This document shows, piece by piece, positions 14,078-15,633 of a DNA stretch of 15,633 nucleotides. This DNA is from Bacteroidota bacterium (GTDB taxonomy: Bacteria > Bacteroidota > Bacteroidia > Chitinophagales > Chitinophagaceae): the NCBI GenBank assembly GCA_023386855.1, contig JAEWIW010000200.1, positions 1 to 15,633 of the forward strand, in the 5' to 3' direction. The first letter of the stretch is position 1. The number at the start of each line of letters is the position of its first letter. The translations under genes and the position numbers were made by a program. A model generated the notes under the pieces. It did not search any database. It was not told the origin of the DNA and saw nothing but the letters and a program-made list of their open reading frames with translations.

Positions 14078-14414
14078 TATAGGAATCAAGCTCCTTAAGG
14101 GTAAGAGGTTTTTCCCAGACTTTGAACCCTGAAGAAAGATTATGTGGAGCATCAGGGCGATATGCACTGATCAGATGAACCTGGAGTTCAGGGTATTTTT
14201 TTATGAGGTCAGCAGCCTTTTCCCATCCTATACCATCGGGTAAATTGTTATCCAGGAAAACAATATCAGGTTTCACCTGTTGAAACTGGTTTAGTCCTTC
14301 AGCAAGGGTATGAGAATAAAATACTTCGTAGTTCCTGCGGGCAAGGTAGGTTTTCAGCAGAAGACATAGGTCAACTTCGTCATCAATGATCAAAACCTTT
14401 TTCTTATTGTTCAT
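14070..14414 (-). CDS. Stand-alone response regulator receiver domain
   Basis: A 114-residue CheY-like receiver with no output domain. The acidic pocket is D11-D12 in VLIIDDE, the phospho-acceptor is D55 in DIVFLDNNLPDG, the switch Ser is in VHLISAY, and the conserved Lys is in VWEKPLT, so it should be phosphorylatable. No histidine kinase gene is adjacent, so its partner is elsewhere. Its stop overlaps the end of the upstream plus-strand gene by 8 nt (convergent). A single-domain receiver could act as a phosphorelay intermediate or by protein-protein contact; the sequence does not tell. Confidence 0.92.
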   Translation of the reverse strand: MNNKKKVLIIDDEVDLCLLLKTYLARRNYEVFYSHTLAEGLNQFQQVKPDIVFLDNNLPDGIGWEKAADLIKKYPELQVHLISAYRPDAPHNLSSGFKVWEKPLTLKELDSYIK

Positions 14415-14439
14415 ACATTTTATTATATAAAATCCTTAC

Positions 14440-14447
14440 CAAAACTA
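14440..14447 (-). promoter_or_regulatory. -7 box candidate for the receiver gene
   Basis: TAGTTTTG on the minus strand matches TAnnTTTG and lies 25 nt upstream of the ATG at 14414. The sequence at -33 is only T-rich (TTTA at 21 nt), so the prediction is moderate. Confidence 0.42.
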
Positions 14448-14584
14448 TCTAAACGGTGGCTGTAGAATTAAATTCTCAAAACTGCAATATAAATTTTGTA
14501 TCTTAATAATGGAATACTCAACTCTATAAGGCATAATATTTAAAGCTGTTTTATATACTATTCTTCATCTTAAAACGGAATATT

Positions 14585-14854
14585 ATGACTACATCAACAA
14601 AAGTTATATTGGGCGTTATAGGCGCGGCTGCTGCAGGTGCAATGATCGGAATGCTTCTGGCTCCTGAAAAAGGCAGTGATATCCGCCGCAGGGTCAAAGA
14701 TACCGCAAGTGACTGGGCAGATTCACTGGTTGACCTGTTTGCTGAAGGCAAATCAGAGCTCCAGAATCTTAAGAATAAGGCTTCCAGAACAGCATCCAAT
14801 ATTAAAGCAGAGGCTGAAGACCGCTTTAATAATGTTACTGAGAGCTATTCTTAA
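14585..14854 (+). CDS. YtxH-domain small membrane-associated protein
   Basis: An 89-residue protein with an N-terminal hydrophobic Gly/Ala-rich helix (VILGVIGAAAAGAMIGMLLAPEKGSDIRRR) and a long amphipathic helical tail rich in Ala, Lys, Glu and Asp. The GxxxGxLLAPxxGxxxR arrangement is the hallmark of YtxH-like proteins, which are widespread and linked to general or envelope stress in several bacteria; the molecular role is not known. The 170-nt region before it (14415-14584) is very AT-rich; apart from the receiver-gene -7 box I found no clear promoter in it for this gene. A strong terminator hairpin follows 8 nt after the stop. Confidence 0.88.
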   Translation: MTTSTKVILGVIGAAAAGAMIGMLLAPEKGSDIRRRVKDTASDWADSLVDLFAEGKSELQNLKNKASRTASNIKAEAEDRFNNVTESYS

Positions 14855-14862
14855 CTTACCAC

Positions 14863-14882
14863 AGGCAGGCTGCGGCCTGCCT
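14863..14882 (+). terminator. Rho-independent terminator hairpin after the YtxH gene
   Basis: AGGCAGGC (14863-14870), loop TGCG, GCCTGCCT (14875-14882): a perfect 8-bp GC-rich stem followed by a T-rich stretch (TTTACTTTT). It is a textbook intrinsic terminator shape. It lies only 20 nt before the next gene's ATG, so some read-through or another promoter is needed for the downstream genes. Confidence 0.8.
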
Positions 14883-14902
14883 TTACTTTTCAATTGCTTA
14901 CA

Positions 14903-15244
14903 ATGGAAGAACTTAAAACGAAAGCAGAGGATTTAACCAGGAACATAAAAGATTACCTCGAAACTTCCTATAAACTCACCATTCTTAAGGCTACAGATAA
15001 AGCAACCGGCATTGCAGCGGGAGGGCTGGCAGCTTTTTCTATTTTATTCCTTGGAATATTCGTGATGTTTTTCCTGGGTATCGCCCTGGCGATATGGCTG
15101 GGACAATTAATCAACAGTGAGGCCGGCGGATACTTAATCGTTGCGGGCATATTCCTGCTGATGATCATAATCCTGGTGTTGATGAGGAAGCGTATTGTAT
15201 TCCCGATGATTAGAAACCTTATTATCCGCAAGCTGTATGAGTAA
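14903..15244 (+). CDS. Phage-holin-superfamily-like membrane protein
   Basis: A 113-residue protein: an N-terminal amphipathic helix (MEELKTKAEDLTRNIKDYLE), then two hydrophobic hairpin helices (GLAAFSILFLGIFVMFFLGIALAIWLG and GGYLIVAGIFLLMIIILVLM), then a basic tail (RKRIVFPMIRNLIIRKLYE). This matches chromosomal proteins commonly labelled phage holin family/DUF1469-type, which are usually not phage lysis proteins and often sit beside YtxH genes. ATG at 14903 was chosen; an in-frame TTG at 14894 would add three residues. Its last 8 nt overlap the next gene. The exact function is unknown. Confidence 0.82.
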   Translation: MEELKTKAEDLTRNIKDYLETSYKLTILKATDKATGIAAGGLAAFSILFLGIFVMFFLGIALAIWLGQLINSEAGGYLIVAGIFLLMIIILVLMRKRIVFPMIRNLIIRKLYE

Positions 15245-15633
15245 GAAAATTCAAAGTTATAGCGACCTGCTAGAAGAAAAGAACAGGCTGGAAATATTGA
15301 AGGCAACGCAAAAAGCAGAGATCAATCATAGTTGGACCGGCGTTAAACAATCGCTCACTCCTGTGACAAACGTGTTTTCATTCCTGGGAAAGATCACTCA
15401 TCGCAAACACCTTAATCCTCTGTTCGATTTTGGAATCGATATGGCCGGTGATGTGTTGTTGAGAAAAGTTTTGTTGTCTAAAGCAGACTGGGTTACCAGG
15501 CTTATTCTTCCCATATTCATGAAGAATTATTCTTCTAATGTACTGGGAAAGGTTAGCGGGAACACCCTATTTGGTAAACTGAGGAACCTTTTAAGCAAAA
15601 AGAAATATCCTGCTTCTCATACCACGAGTACCC
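15237..15633 (+). CDS. Unknown protein, 3' end beyond the window
   Basis: An open frame from ATG at 15237 to the window end, 132 codons with no stop. It starts inside the last codons of the holin-like gene (8-nt overlap), typical of coupled genes. The N-terminus MSKKIQSYSDLLEEKNRLEI is a short charged helix followed by KATQKAEINHSWTGVKQSLTPVTNVFSFLGKIT, then FDFGIDMAGDVLLRKVLLSK and IMKN-type hydrophobic patches. I do not recognise a catalytic motif. The position suggests the third gene of a YtxH/holin-type envelope stress group in Bacteroidetes. Confidence 0.75.
   Translation, partial: MSKKIQSYSDLLEEKNRLEILKATQKAEINHSWTGVKQSLTPVTNVFSFLGKITHRKHLNPLFDFGIDMAGDVLLRKVLLSKADWVTRLILPIFMKNYSSNVLGKVSGNTLFGKLRNLLSKKKYPASHTTST

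Noticed and set aside
14903..15244. Reading the holin-like gene as evidence of a prophage
   Set aside because: No other phage genes are nearby; its YtxH neighbour and long basic tail fit the common chromosomal type.

Overview
The window looks like a chromosomal segment from a Bacteroidetes bacterium, most likely of the Chitinophagaceae type. Three things point there: TAnnTTTG-type -7 promoter boxes, mostly weak Shine-Dalgarno sequences, and a Sec-exported clade II nitrous oxide reductase whose redox partners look like lipoproteins. The organism is Gram-negative with lipid A, since lpxB is present. No RNA genes, insertion sequences, CRISPR arrays or prophage were seen.

Layout. (1) Positions 1-2926, minus strand: a housekeeping run atpG - scpB - lysA, with lysA cut by the window edge. 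ScpB carries a very long Asp/Glu-rich tail encoded by trinucleotide-repeat DNA. (2) Positions 3080-5331, plus strand: surE - small membrane protein - lpxB, tightly packed. (3) Positions 5300-11930, minus strand: a nitrous oxide respiration operon in the order c-type cytochrome lipoprotein, nosZ, membrane protein fused to NosL, nosD, nosF, nosY, then a 58-codon membrane microprotein whose end overlaps the 3' end of lpxB. (4) Positions 11931-12202: a divergent control region with two perfect 6-4-6 palindromes of the form TATGAT-N4-ATCATA, one near each divergent gene. (5) Positions 12203-14077, plus strand: a Crp/Fnr-family regulator without FNR-type cysteines, then a 12-helix His-rich membrane protein that resembles a heme-copper oxidase subunit I without a complete active site. 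(6) Positions 14070-14414, minus: a stand-alone receiver domain. (7) Positions 14585-15633, plus: a YtxH-like protein, a strong terminator hairpin, a holin-like membrane protein and an unknown protein running off the window.

How it works together (inference). The Crp/Fnr protein probably binds the two palindromes and switches on the nos operon, and perhaps itself, under low oxygen or nitrogen-oxide exposure. The cytochrome lipoprotein would pass electrons to NosZ. NosL, NosD and the NosFY ABC transporter would mature the copper centres. No nosR, nitrate, nitrite or NO reductase gene is visible, so within this window only the last step of denitrification is encoded.

Most interesting points: the paired operators and their match to an altered recognition helix; the in-frame membrane-protein/NosL fusion; the hairpin between nosZ and that fusion; the heme-copper-like membrane protein tied to the regulator; and the acidic tail of ScpB.
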